DNA of 64,000 bases. Origin: JBOZRQ01 sp050789255. Lineage in GTDB: Bacteria > Bacillota > Sulfobacillia > Symbiobacteriales > Symbiobacteriaceae. The translations under genes were made by a program, and so were the position numbers. The stretch's first letter is position 1. Each line of letters opens with the position of its first letter. Positions 1-7,710 of the stretch are shown piece by piece. The notes beneath the pieces were generated by a model. That model did not search any database. It worked only from the letters and a program-made list of their open reading frames with translations, and had not been told where the DNA came from. The stretch is taken from contig JBOZRQ010000027.1 in assembly GCA_050789255.1 (NCBI GenBank), forward strand, positions 1 to 64,000. The letters are read 5' to 3'.

Positions 1-286
1 CCAGTAGCGCCCAACACTCATACGGGCCAGTAGCGCCCAACACTCATACGGGCCAGTAGCGCCCAACACTCATACGGGCCAGTAGCGCCCAACACTCTTG
101 CGGGCCAGTAGCGCCCAACACTTATTCGGGCCAGTAGCGCCCAACACTCTTGTGGGCCAGTAGCGCCCAACACTCTTGCGGGCCGGTAGCGCCCAACACT
201 CTTGCGGGCCAGTAGTTGCCCACCTTTCGCAAGCAGACCCTACGACGCCAAACATTCATGTGGGCTCAGAAGTGCCCACGTTTCTC
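1..286. repeat. 26-bp tandem repeat array (minisatellite)
   Basis: Eight contiguous 26-bp units run from 1 to 208, each starting CCAGTAGCGCCCAACACT and ending GGG. Only about five bases before the final GGG vary (CATAC, CTTGC, TATTC, CTTGT). Two decayed units follow at about 209-233 and 262-286. The array begins at the window edge, so it probably continues to the left. There are no spacers, so it is not a CRISPR. The period is not a multiple of three, so it does not encode a repeated peptide. A degenerate inverted copy (GGGCGCTACACTGG) lies near 750. The function is unknown; binding-site clusters and slippage products are both possible. Confidence 0.9.
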
Positions 287-382
287 GTCCACTGATCGGC
301 AGATCCTTAACAGTGGTTCACTGTTTGGGTTTCGTCTGCTAAGTCCTTGAAAATCGAATAGAGTGGAAGGAAGGCCGAGCGC

Positions 383-664
383 ATGGAGCCTAACCAAGCG
401 TGGGCAAATTGCGTTCTCGTCGCCGCAGTAAGCGGCCTGGTCACGTCAGTAATGGCTAACCAGGGGCTAAGGAAGCCCACGAGCAACGCCCAAGTTATAC
501 ATCTCGGCATCGCCCAGGACGTAGTTCTGGCGGGGCTACTGGGGTACGTAACGTATCGACTCAGTCCGTTCGACTCGGACGCTACCGTTCTGATTGCTTT
601 CCTAGTAGGCGGCGATCACAAGCGGTTGGCTGACTTCATTCGGGACTGGTTCTCGAAAAAGTAG
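383..664 (+). CDS. Small membrane protein, holin-like
   Basis: The product is 93 residues. The start ATG is preceded by AAGGAAGG. Two hydrophobic stretches are visible (about residues 9-26 and 45-75, the latter containing VVLAGLLGYVTYRL and VLIAFLVGG), and the C-terminus is charged (RLADFIRDWFSKK). Size and layout resemble phage holins or other small phage membrane proteins, but no family motif is decisive. A strong intrinsic terminator follows 36 bases later, so it is the last gene of a rightward unit. It lies inside the presumed mobile segment left of the interrupted PLD gene, which supports a phage-type role. It could also be a host membrane protein of unknown function. Confidence 0.55.
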   Translation: MEPNQAWANCVLVAAVSGLVTSVMANQGLRKPTSNAQVIHLGIAQDVVLAGLLGYVTYRLSPFDSDATVLIAFLVGGDHKRLADFIRDWFSKK

Positions 665-699
665 CCATCTGCCCCGGGGACCAACCGTAGACGATGATA

Positions 700-730
700 A
701 ACACCACCGAATCGATCGGTGGTGTTTTTG
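700..730 (+). terminator. Intrinsic terminator
   Basis: An 11-bp perfect stem (AACACCACCGA / TCGGTGGTGTT) with a 5-base loop is followed by a run of T. It ends the unit containing the holin-like gene. From 731 to about 930 no convincing gene is seen, only the 3' tail of a plus-strand frame that stops at 930. Confidence 0.85.
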
Positions 731-877
731 CTTAGGCTGGTGCTTTAGGCCAGTTGGGCGCTACACTGGTGGCCGCACTTCCGGGAAGAGACCCTGATGA
801 GATAACAACCACGTAGGTGCAGGGCCACTTCTCCTGTTCACATGTCCCCGACCACCATGAGGCCGGGGGCATTCTGT

Positions 878-2407
878 TCACCAACTTTGTCGACAGGTTC
901 CCGAAGGGCGGAAGAAGCCCGGCACTGTAAGCGGGAGACCGATTGGTGTCTTACCGCAGTGTATTTGGATGTACTGCTGTTCAATCAGCAGGCTCTCCTT
1001 GGCGCTGCGCATGAGCCCGATGATGCCCTTGGTGTCCAGCAGGCTGTGGTCGGGCGCCAGCACCGGCGTCACGGACACGGGGCCAGTGATCTCCAGGGAC
1101 GGGAAGGGGTGCGGGTAGCGGCCGGAGGGTTCCTGGGTGTCGGGGACGTAGCCGTCCTTCGGCGGGCCCATGGGCGTTCCCGGCTTGTAGGGAATGGTGT
1201 CGCCATAGGCTGGGTTCCAGTCGGCCTCGAAGACCCGGGCCAGGTAGGCGGCGAGGCCGGCGTCTTCCAGGACGATGCCCCAGCCGCGGTTGCCGAAGGA
1301 TGGGTTGGTGGGGACGCCATGGCGGACCATGTTCTCGGACTGGATGAAGCTGACCTTGCCGTCGATGACGCCGTACTTGGCGTGGTTGTATACGTAGCGG
1401 CCGTTGATCCCCATGGACGGGTCGTTGACGATCCAGCGGACGTCGCCGCCGGCCTCTGCAACCAACTTGGCCGCGTAGCGCTCCGCGTCATACAGCTGCT
1501 TGAAGGAGCCGGCCTCCATGAGCAGCCGGACCTTGACCCCACGCCTGGCTGCAGCCGCGAGTTTCTGGGCGAATGGGACCAGCGTGAAGTCGTACAGGGT
1601 GATCTCAATGCGCTGCTGGGCCCGGTCGATCAGCTCGGAAACGGTGCGGTAGGAGTTGTCCGGGCTGGCGTAAGCGGTGGCGTGGGCGGCTGAGTAAGTC
1701 GGGTAGCTCAGCCAGGTCTGACCGGGGCGAAGCACGCGCTGGTCGACCCAGGTATCGCCCTGGCGCCAGTCGGTGGCGGCGTCGGTGTCACGGCTGTAGA
1801 AGCCCGGGTGGTCGGCGTTCCAACTGGCCTCCTCCCGGCGGCGGTCGATCACCTCTCCGGGGATCGGGCTCGGCACCGCGGGGCCGGTCCAGCCGGGGAC
1901 CTCGACCGAGGCGGACTCCCCGTACACCAGCGCATCGACCGGGGCGCCGGCGCTGTCGCGGAGGATGACCGCACCTTTGCTGCGGCCCAGCAGCAGCCCG
2001 ACGCCGCCCTTCATGCCCGGGGCGATCTTATCGTCGCCGGCCGGCGCCCAGACGTAGTCGGGCGGGGCGCCCATCACCTTTTGGAAGCCCGCAAGGTCCC
2101 GGGCGATGTAGAGCGCCTGGCCGGGGCCGATGCGGGCGCCGACGGGAAAGGTCGCCCGCTGCTTGGTGTCGCCCACGCTCCAGCCCTCCAGGTCGACCGC
2201 CTGCCCCAACGGGTTGTGGAGCCGGACGAACTGGTCGGAGCCATCCACGGCAAAGCCGTTGCTGTAGACTTCCGCCAGTAGCAGGTGGGCGTTGGCAGGC
2301 ACAGGGTGGCGCGGGTCTCCGTTGCCTGGCCCGCAGGCGGCCACGAGGAAGGCCAGGAGGAGGAAGACTGCCGGCAGAGCCCGTGATCGGTGCGACGCAA
2401 AAAACAC
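878..2407 (-). pseudogene. Truncated phospholipase D-like lipoprotein with lamin-tail domain
   Basis: The encoded N-terminus is a lipoprotein signal (lipobox LVAAC). A lamin-tail-like beta domain follows at about residues 40-165 (DQFVRLHNPLGQAVDLEGWSVGD). A first phospholipase D repeat with an intact HKD motif (HAKYGVIDG) lies at about 335-350. The second PLD repeat begins (ESLLIEQQYIQIH, about residue 480) and then passes into 26 unrelated residues before a stop. Two HKD motifs are normally needed for one active site, so the product should be inactive as it stands. The break suggests insertion of a mobile element at about 950-960, with the 3' part of the gene left of the window. The GTG start lies inside the terminator hairpin of the upstream terC-type gene. 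Confidence 0.8.
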
Positions 2408-2443
2408 GGAGGGATCCCCCTTTCCGGGCGAATCCCTCCGTGT
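2404..2443 (-). terminator. Terminator of terC-type gene overlapping the next start codon
   Basis: A 12-bp perfect stem (ACACGGAGGGAT with ATCCCTCCGTGT) is followed on the minus strand by six T residues. The descending arm contains the GTG start of the phospholipase-like gene, so termination and translation initiation compete for the same bases. Confidence 0.8.
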
Positions 2444-2502
2444 CTTCTGGCTTTAGCGTCCCAGTTCCCTTAGGGTGGTGCTATTTTCGCCTCCAGCAAG
2501 GC

Positions 2503-3444
2503 TTAGTGCTGCCCGTCCGTCGGACCCGCCGGAGCGGGGATCAGCAGGGAGGCCGCCACCGAGATGGCGATGGTGCCAAGCACGATGCCCAGCGAGATAC
2601 CGATCGGCACGTGGTAGCCGAAGGGCAGGGCGAGCATCTTGGCGCCAATGAAGGCGAGCACTACGGAAAGGCCAAGCGTGAGGAACCGGAACTTGTGCAT
2701 GATCCCGGCGAGCAGGAAGTACAGGTTCCGCAAGCCGAGAATGGCGAAGACGTTCGAGGTCAGGATGATGAACGGATCCCGGGACACACCCATGACCGCC
2801 GGGATCGAGTCGACGGCGAACACGAGGTCCGTGGCCTCGACCATCACGATGGACATGCCCAACAGGGTCAGCATGTTCCTGCCGTTCTTCCGGGTAATGA
2901 TCTTGTTGCCGTCAAAGCCGGGGAAGACCGGCAGCACCTTGGAAACCCACTTGTAGACGGTGCTGTCCTTGACGTCGCCCTGATGCCCGCCGCCGGTCAG
3001 CATCCGGTAGGCGGTAATGAGCAGGAACACGCCAAACACAGGCAGCAGCCAGGTGAACCGCTCAACGAGGCCGACGCCCAGGAAGATCAGGATGCCACGC
3101 ATGATGATGGCGCCGATGATACCCCAGGCCAGCGCCCGATGTTGCAAGCCGCCACTGAGGTTGAAGAACCGGAAGATCATGGCCATGACGAAGATGTTGT
3201 CAATGCTGAGGGCCTCTTCCAGCGTATAGCCAGCAAGGTACTCCATCCACATGCCGGACCCATAGCGCCAGTACACATAGCCGCTGAACGCAAGAGCGAC
3301 GGCGATCCAGGCTACGGAGTACCAGGCCGCCTCCTTGAGCCCGATCTCGTGGTCATCCTTATGCAGCACGAAAAGGTCCAGCCAGGTCGCAAAAGCCACA
3401 AACGCCAGAAAGACAACCAACTCAATTCCATGGGCGCCGAACAT
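2503..3444 (-). CDS. TerC/Alx family membrane transporter
   Basis: The product has 313 residues and about eight membrane segments. TerC-family hallmarks are visible: SIDNIFVMAMIF (about residues 80-91) and EATDLVFAVDSIPAV (about 203-217), whose acidic residues lie in membrane helices. Characterised members (Alx, YkoY, YceF) export Mn2+ or load it onto secreted enzymes, and metal homeostasis is the inferred role here. GGGGGAG precedes the ATG. I looked for a yybP-ykoY manganese riboswitch in the leader and did not find one. The gene is followed by its own terminator and then by the truncated phospholipase gene. Confidence 0.85.
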   Translation of the reverse strand: MFGAHGIELVVFLAFVAFATWLDLFVLHKDDHEIGLKEAAWYSVAWIAVALAFSGYVYWRYGSGMWMEYLAGYTLEEALSIDNIFVMAMIFRFFNLSGGLQHRALAWGIIGAIIMRGILIFLGVGLVERFTWLLPVFGVFLLITAYRMLTGGGHQGDVKDSTVYKWVSKVLPVFPGFDGNKIITRKNGRNMLTLLGMSIVMVEATDLVFAVDSIPAVMGVSRDPFIILTSNVFAILGLRNLYFLLAGIMHKFRFLTLGLSVVLAFIGAKMLALPFGYHVPIGISLGIVLGTIAISVAASLLIPAPAGPTDGQH

Positions 3445-3551
3445 ACCCGGCTCCCCCTTTCGTAATCCTTCATAAATGCCTTTACCAAATGCGGGACCGA
3501 CGTCCTCTATGTTTCCCGGTATACGCCCGTTCTCTCACGGCTCGAACGAGC

Positions 3552-3728
3552 TTAGTTTTGACCGGGCTTAAGCTCTTCCAGCTCGTGTTGAAGCCGGATG
3601 CGCTCTAGCAGTAGCTTGCCCCGCTTGGGTTCGTCGGCCGTTATCCACTGGCTTAGAATCTCGTCCATACGCTTTTCAATCATTTCCTTGCGGGTCAATA
3701 GCGCCGGTTGGCCGTTCAACCAACTCAC
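3552..3728 (-). CDS. Small charged protein of unknown function
   Basis: The frame encodes about 58 residues from a GTG preceded by GGGGGGAG. An upstream in-frame start exists but lacks a ribosome binding site. The sequence is soluble, charged and probably helical (MIEKRMDEILSQW, LLLERIRLQHELEEL), like small Firmicute proteins of the Spo0E or YvlB size class, but no signature such as SQELD is present. It lies about 107 bases upstream of the terC-type gene on the same strand and may be cotranscribed. It is flanked on the other side by the strong hairpin at 3790-3836. Confidence 0.5.
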   Translation of the reverse strand: MSWLNGQPALLTRKEMIEKRMDEILSQWITADEPKRGKLLLERIRLQHELEELKPGQN

Positions 3729-3789
3729 TGAGTCTCCCCCCTCATCCACCGACTCTGATGGTTCCCACTAGTGAAACCGAATACAAAAA

Positions 3790-3836
3790 GGCACGGCCAA
3801 ACCTTGCTCCTTTCGGAAACAAGGTCTGGCCGTGCC
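3790..3836 (-). terminator. Strong intrinsic terminator
   Basis: A 17-bp stem with one mismatch pairs GGCACGGCCA..ACCTTG with CAAGGT.TGGCCGTGCC. A-rich DNA on the left (3776-3789) gives a U-run on minus-strand transcripts. It ends transcription from the 3992-4693 gene. Confidence 0.85.
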
Positions 3837-3991
3837 ACTGTAGTTGATGGCAGGAACAGCCGGGGTTACCCCGCAATGACGGCTGCACCGCCTGAGATGC
3901 CCTCAGGCTGGCTACTCCCCTTGAGGAAGCATATGAAGTTTGACGTTCGGTGGGAACATGATTTCGTGCCCAGTACCCCTACTATACCACA

Positions 3992-4693
3992 TCAGGTGGA
4001 GCGCGTCGATACCACTCGTAAAAGGTCGAAGGCATCCTCCTGGATGTCCGGTGTGAGCCCCAGGCGAAGGGCCTCCTGCACAGCCCGAATGGCGCCGCCC
4101 CTGTCGCCGGCTGCCGCCAGGAACTCGGCCCGGTGCAAATGCCCGGGTCCGTAATCCGGAAAGCGGTCGGCCAGGGTGTTGAGCGCTGCTCCGGAGGCCC
4201 TGGCCAGCCGACCGGCCAGGTGAAAATCCTCGCGGGCGGATGCGGCGAACCCGAGGTCCAGACAGGCGACCGCCAACTCGTCCAGGGGCTCGGGGGCACC
4301 CGTGTCAATTTGGGCGGCCGTCCACAGTCGGCCCACAGTCCCTACCCAGTCACCATCGGCAAGCGCTTCGCCGGCTGCCGAGATTAGTTGGGTGGGGAAC
4401 GCGGGCGCCGTGGTCTCCACATAGGCGCGGGCCAGTTGGCGGAACGCCTCTGCATCGCGGTGCAGCGGGCGGTAGCAGAGCACATACATGGCGCCCGAGG
4501 CCAGATCTTCAAGGTTCAGGGTGCCGCCGGCAGCACGGCCGGAGACATCAAGCGGGAAGAGCACGCCTTCCGGCGGCTGAAAGTTCCCGACGGTGGCAAA
4601 GGACCGCAGCGGCACGAAGCGCACCGTGGCTGGGTTGTAGAGCTGCGAAAGAAGCGCGTCCATAGCCAGGGCCAGCATGTCCTTCACCTCCAT
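3992..4693 (-). CDS. Unrecognised protein with possible TPR-like C-terminus
   Basis: The product has 233 residues and is soluble with no signal peptide. The N-terminal half (to about residue 90) looks like a mixed alpha/beta domain. The C-terminal half is alanine- and leucine-rich and helical, and reads like degenerate tetratricopeptide repeats (DGDWVGTVGRLWTAA, HLHRAEFLAAAGDRGGAIRA). GGAGGTGAAGG near the start serves as ribosome binding site. It lies 35 bases after the S9 peptidase gene on the same strand and the pair may be one operon, ending at the 3790-3836 terminator. I do not recognise the family. Confidence 0.7.
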   Translation of the reverse strand: MEVKDMLALAMDALLSQLYNPATVRFVPLRSFATVGNFQPPEGVLFPLDVSGRAAGGTLNLEDLASGAMYVLCYRPLHRDAEAFRQLARAYVETTAPAFPTQLISAAGEALADGDWVGTVGRLWTAAQIDTGAPEPLDELAVACLDLGFAASAREDFHLAGRLARASGAALNTLADRFPDYGPGHLHRAEFLAAAGDRGGAIRAVQEALRLGLTPDIQEDAFDLLRVVSTRST

Positions 4694-4728
4694 CCCAAGC
4701 AGTTCTAGCCTCGGGCGGGAAATCCTGC

Positions 4729-6720
4729 CTAGAGGTAGGTATCAAACCAGGCAGTGATCTCGTTGAGGCGGTGGATTCGGTTGTACGGCTTGCCGTTGCG
4801 GCTCATGCCATGGAACTCGTTCGGATAGGTGACAAACCGCACCGGCGCCTTGCCCAGATGCTTGATGGCCGAGTACCACATCATGCCCTGGTCGATGGGG
4901 CAGCGGAGGTCGCCCTCCTGATGCTCGATCAGGATCGGGGTCTTCACGTTCTCGACGTAGGTGATCGGCGACTGCTGCTTGTACTTGGTGTCGTCAATCC
5001 AGGGCGCCGGCCCGAAGCGGCGGATCCAGGAGGGGCCGCCGTCGCCGGTCCCGACCATGCCCCGCCAGTCGCAGATGGAGCGTCCGGACACCGCTGCCTT
5101 GAAGCGGTCGGTGTGCCCCACGATCCAGTTGGTCATGAAGCCGCCGTACGAACCGCCGGTAACGCCCACCCGGTCCGGGTCGATCCACGGATTCTCAGCG
5201 ATCGCCTGGTCGATGATCGCCAGGACGTCGGCGTAGTCCTTGTTGCCCCACTCGAGCTGGATCGCCTTGCAGAACTCCTCGCCGTAGCCCTGGGAGCCTC
5301 GGGGGTTGGAGTAGACGACCCCGTAGCCGCCAGCCGCCAGGAGCTGGAACTCAAAGAAGAAGGCCTGGCTGTACATCATCATGGGTCCGCCGTGGATCTC
5401 GAGCACGGTGGGATAGCGCTTGCCTGCCTCAAAGCCGTGGGGCTGCATCACCCAGCCGTCGACCCGGGGGCCGTTCGGGGCCTGGGCGTAGAACCGCTTG
5501 GGCTCGCTGAGCTCCAGCTCGCCCAGGAGGGCGCCGTTGATCTCCGTAAGGCGCTGTTCGGTCCCTTCCCGCAGGTCGACGTAGTAGAGGTCGCCCGGGT
5601 TGAGCGGGTCGGCGATCGCCACGGCAGCCTTGCGGCAGCGAGCGTCGAGGCTGTAGGAATACAGCTGGCGGTCACCGCCGACCAGGGTTGTCACCTCACC
5701 GGTGGCGATATTGACGCTCACCAGGTGCACGGCGCCGCCCACCGAGGTCTGGCAGTAGAGGGCCGAGCCGTCCGGCGCCCAGGTCAGCTTGCCGCCCCCG
5801 GGGGCGGGCATGTCGGACATGCCGATGTGGCTGAAGGGGCGGTCCCAGCCGCTGGCGACGCGGGTGGGCTCCCCGCCGGCAAGGGGCACGGTGTAGAGGC
5901 GGGTGTTGCCATAGCCCAAATCATCGGGCAGGACGCCGAAGAAGGCGACGGTCGTGCCGTCCGGAGAGACGCTGGGGCCGTGGCCGGAAAGACCTGCCGG
6001 GGTGAGCCGGCGAGCCTCGCCGCCCGCCGCGGGGATGGCGTACAGGTGCCCTTCCCAGGCCTCACGGTCGTAGTCCTGGCCCATGCGGCTGCTGAAGAGC
6101 AGGGTCTGGCCGTCCGGGCTCCAGGCGAGCTCGCTGACCCGGTAGGGGGGCTGGGTGAGCTGCACCGCTTCGGCGCCTTCGGCGAGGCCGGTGACGCAAA
6201 GGCACGGGCGCCGCTCGGTGTAGTAGCCGATGCCGTCCATCTTGTGGGTGAGTTCGGTGATCACCTTGACCTGCTTGGTGTGCTTCCTGAGCAGGTCATC
6301 CTCCTTCTCCTCCTTGACCTCGGGCTGGATGCCATCGGCCTTGAGCATGGCGGTGAAGGCAATGCGGTCCCCGCTCGGCGCCCAGGCAAACTCGCCGACG
6401 CCGCCCTGGACCTTGGTCAGCTGGCGGGCCTCACCGCCAAAGACCGACATGACCCAGATTTGCGGCTGACCGCTGCGCTTGCTCAGGAAGGCCAGCCGGG
6501 TGCCGTCCGGGCTGAACCGGGGAGCGCTGTCGTTCTCGCCGCCGGTAAAGCGGGCCGACTTGCCCTCCGGGGTCGCCAGGTAGATGGCGGTCCGGTACTC
6601 ATTCTTCTCCTTGTCAACCCGGCTGACCACGTAGGCAACGTGATCGCCTGACGGGGAGATATGCGCATCGCCGATCAACTGGAAGGCCAACAAATCCTCG
6701 ACTTGCAGCTTGCGCGGCAC
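4729..6720 (-). CDS. S9 family peptidase (acylaminoacyl-peptidase type)
   Basis: The product is about 663 residues from GTG 6720, which has GGAGG eight bases upstream. A longer in-frame extension to 6837 lacks a ribosome binding site. The N-terminal part (about 15-380) is a beta-propeller with repeated W-SPDG or FSPDGTRLAF motifs. The C-terminal part is an alpha/beta hydrolase with nucleophile Ser at about 523 (GGSYGG), Asp near 603 (HQEGDLRCP) and His near 635 (NEFHGMS). This is the acylaminoacyl-peptidase / dipeptidyl-peptidase branch of prolyl oligopeptidases. No signal peptide is seen, so it is probably a cytosolic peptidase that trims acylated or short peptides. Confidence 0.93.
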   Translation of the reverse strand: MPRKLQVEDLLAFQLIGDAHISPSGDHVAYVVSRVDKEKNEYRTAIYLATPEGKSARFTGGENDSAPRFSPDGTRLAFLSKRSGQPQIWVMSVFGGEARQLTKVQGGVGEFAWAPSGDRIAFTAMLKADGIQPEVKEEKEDDLLRKHTKQVKVITELTHKMDGIGYYTERRPCLCVTGLAEGAEAVQLTQPPYRVSELAWSPDGQTLLFSSRMGQDYDREAWEGHLYAIPAAGGEARRLTPAGLSGHGPSVSPDGTTVAFFGVLPDDLGYGNTRLYTVPLAGGEPTRVASGWDRPFSHIGMSDMPAPGGGKLTWAPDGSALYCQTSVGGAVHLVSVNIATGEVTTLVGGDRQLYSYSLDARCRKAAVAIADPLNPGDLYYVDLREGTEQRLTEINGALLGELELSEPKRFYAQAPNGPRVDGWVMQPHGFEAGKRYPTVLEIHGGPMMMYSQAFFFEFQLLAAGGYGVVYSNPRGSQGYGEEFCKAIQLEWGNKDYADVLAIIDQAIAENPWIDPDRVGVTGGSYGGFMTNWIVGHTDRFKAAVSGRSICDWRGMVGTGDGGPSWIRRFGPAPWIDDTKYKQQSPITYVENVKTPILIEHQEGDLRCPIDQGMMWYSAIKHLGKAPVRFVTYPNEFHGMSRNGKPYNRIHRLNEITAWFDTYL

Positions 6721-6844
6721 CAGGACCACCTCCAAGGTATTTCGCCTATAGAAACTTCGTCGATATAGACCTTTAATTCCTTCTTGCGAATTCTTCGATT
6801 GACAGGTGTGGGTTGGGTTGGCTAAAATGAGCCACAATACATGA

Positions 6845-7080
6845 CACGGTGATGACGGGAAGAGTAATGGAACGGTAGCGAGCCCAAGCGAGCCGGGGGT
6901 AGTGAAAGCCCGGCGCCGCCCGCCATGAAAGCCTCCCCCGAGCCGGAGCGGGAATCAACCGCTCCCGGTGGCGCCCGATACGCGCACACGAGGTCCCGGT
7001 GCGCATATCACGCCGCGGACGAACCAGGGTGGTACCACGAGCCATCGTCCCTGACCAGGGGACGATAGGCTCTTTTTGTT
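6845..7080 (+). promoter_or_regulatory. T-box leader upstream of Lrp-aminotransferase operon
   Basis: The leader has the GAAGAGTA segment typical of T-box stem I near 6859, further hairpins (CCGGAGCGG..CCGCTCCCGG around 6935-6970) and the diagnostic T-box motif AGGGTGGTACCACG at 7026-7039. The motif runs straight into a terminator stem (GAGCC..TCGTCCC / GGGGACGA..GGCTC, 7039-7072) with a T-run. Uncharged tRNA should pair with the motif and favour the antiterminator. I could not fix the specifier codon by eye, so the sensed amino acid is open. The downstream genes suggest control of amino-acid degradation or synthesis. About 135 bases separate the terminator from the first gene and hold a further hairpin (CGTGGCGCA..TGCGCCACG, about 7155-7174). 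Confidence 0.88.
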
Positions 7081-7215
7081 GTCAAGTCGGGGGAAGGTAG
7101 CGCGCAACCTCCCCCCGACACCCCCCACGCCTCGGGTATTCTCGTCGCTGATCGTGGCGCACTTGCGCCACGACCAGCTCTGCCTTTGCACCCATTTGCT
7201 AAGGAGGATGCACCC

Positions 7216-7710
7216 ATGAATGAAAAGAAGCGCCTGGAGATTCTGAGCCTGCTGCAGGCGGATGCCCGCCTGGCCCCCGAGCAGATCGCTGCGATGATCG
7301 GTGAAAGCCCCGCCGATGTGGCTCAGGCGATCGACGAGTTCCAGGAGCAACGGGTGATCCTGCGCTACGCTACGGTGATTGACTGGGAGAAGGCCGCCGT
7401 GGAGCGGGTGAGCGCCGTGATCGACGTGAAGATCCACCCGCAGCGGGATGTGGGTTTCGACCGGCTCGCACGCCGGATCGCCAGGTTTGCGGAGGTCCAG
7501 TCCTGCTACCTGATGTCGGGCGCCTACGACCTGTCGGTGGTGGTGGAAGCCGCCAGCCTCAAGGAGGTCGCCCGCTTTGTCTCCGAGCGGCTCAGCACCC
7601 TGGATGGTGTGGCGAGCACCACCACCCACTTCGTCCTGAAGCCATACAAGCACGACGGGGTGACCTTCGGCGGCGATGAGACCGACGAAAGGCTGGCGGT
7701 GACGCCATGA
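7216..7710 (+). CDS. Lrp/AsnC family transcriptional regulator
   Basis: The product is 164 residues from the ATG at 7216, which has AAGGAGG eight bases upstream. An alternative start at 7186 has none. An N-terminal winged helix-turn-helix (about 5-60: LLQADARLAPEQIAAMIGES) is followed by an AsnC/RAM ligand-binding domain (about 70-150: VSAVIDVKIHPQ, SGAYDLSVVVEAAS). Such proteins bind amino acids as effectors and regulate amino-acid metabolism. The stop overlaps the aminotransferase start (ATGA), so the two are cotranscribed behind the T-box leader. That is unusual dual control for one amino-acid gene pair. Confidence 0.92.
   Translation: MNEKKRLEILSLLQADARLAPEQIAAMIGESPADVAQAIDEFQEQRVILRYATVIDWEKAAVERVSAVIDVKIHPQRDVGFDRLARRIARFAEVQSCYLMSGAYDLSVVVEAASLKEVARFVSERLSTLDGVASTTTHFVLKPYKHDGVTFGGDETDERLAVTP

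Larger units (their letters stand above)
1..955. mobile_element. End of a probable prophage or integrative element interrupting the PLD gene
   Basis: The phospholipase-like reading frame that reads leftward from 2407 loses family-like sequence at about 950-960. Left of that point the DNA holds a holin-like gene, a strong terminator and a minisatellite. Two other genes pieces in this window are split precisely by serine-recombinase elements, so an integrated element ending here is the simplest reading. The other end and any recombinase would lie outside the window, and the exact crossover cannot be placed. Confidence 0.4.

Noticed and set aside
1..208. CRISPR array
   Set aside because: Repeats are contiguous with no unique spacers and no cas genes are nearby. 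It is a plain tandem repeat.
3445..3550. yybP-ykoY manganese riboswitch before the terC-type gene
   Set aside because: TerC-family genes often have one, but the conserved loops and paired segments could not be found in this leader.
4771..6651. Long plus-strand frames opposite S9 peptidase, binding-protein and TypA genes (for example 4771-6651, 12776-14842, minus 18427-20550)
   Set aside because: They are antisense shadows of clearly recognised genes in high-G+C DNA, with no domain, ribosome binding site or operon context.
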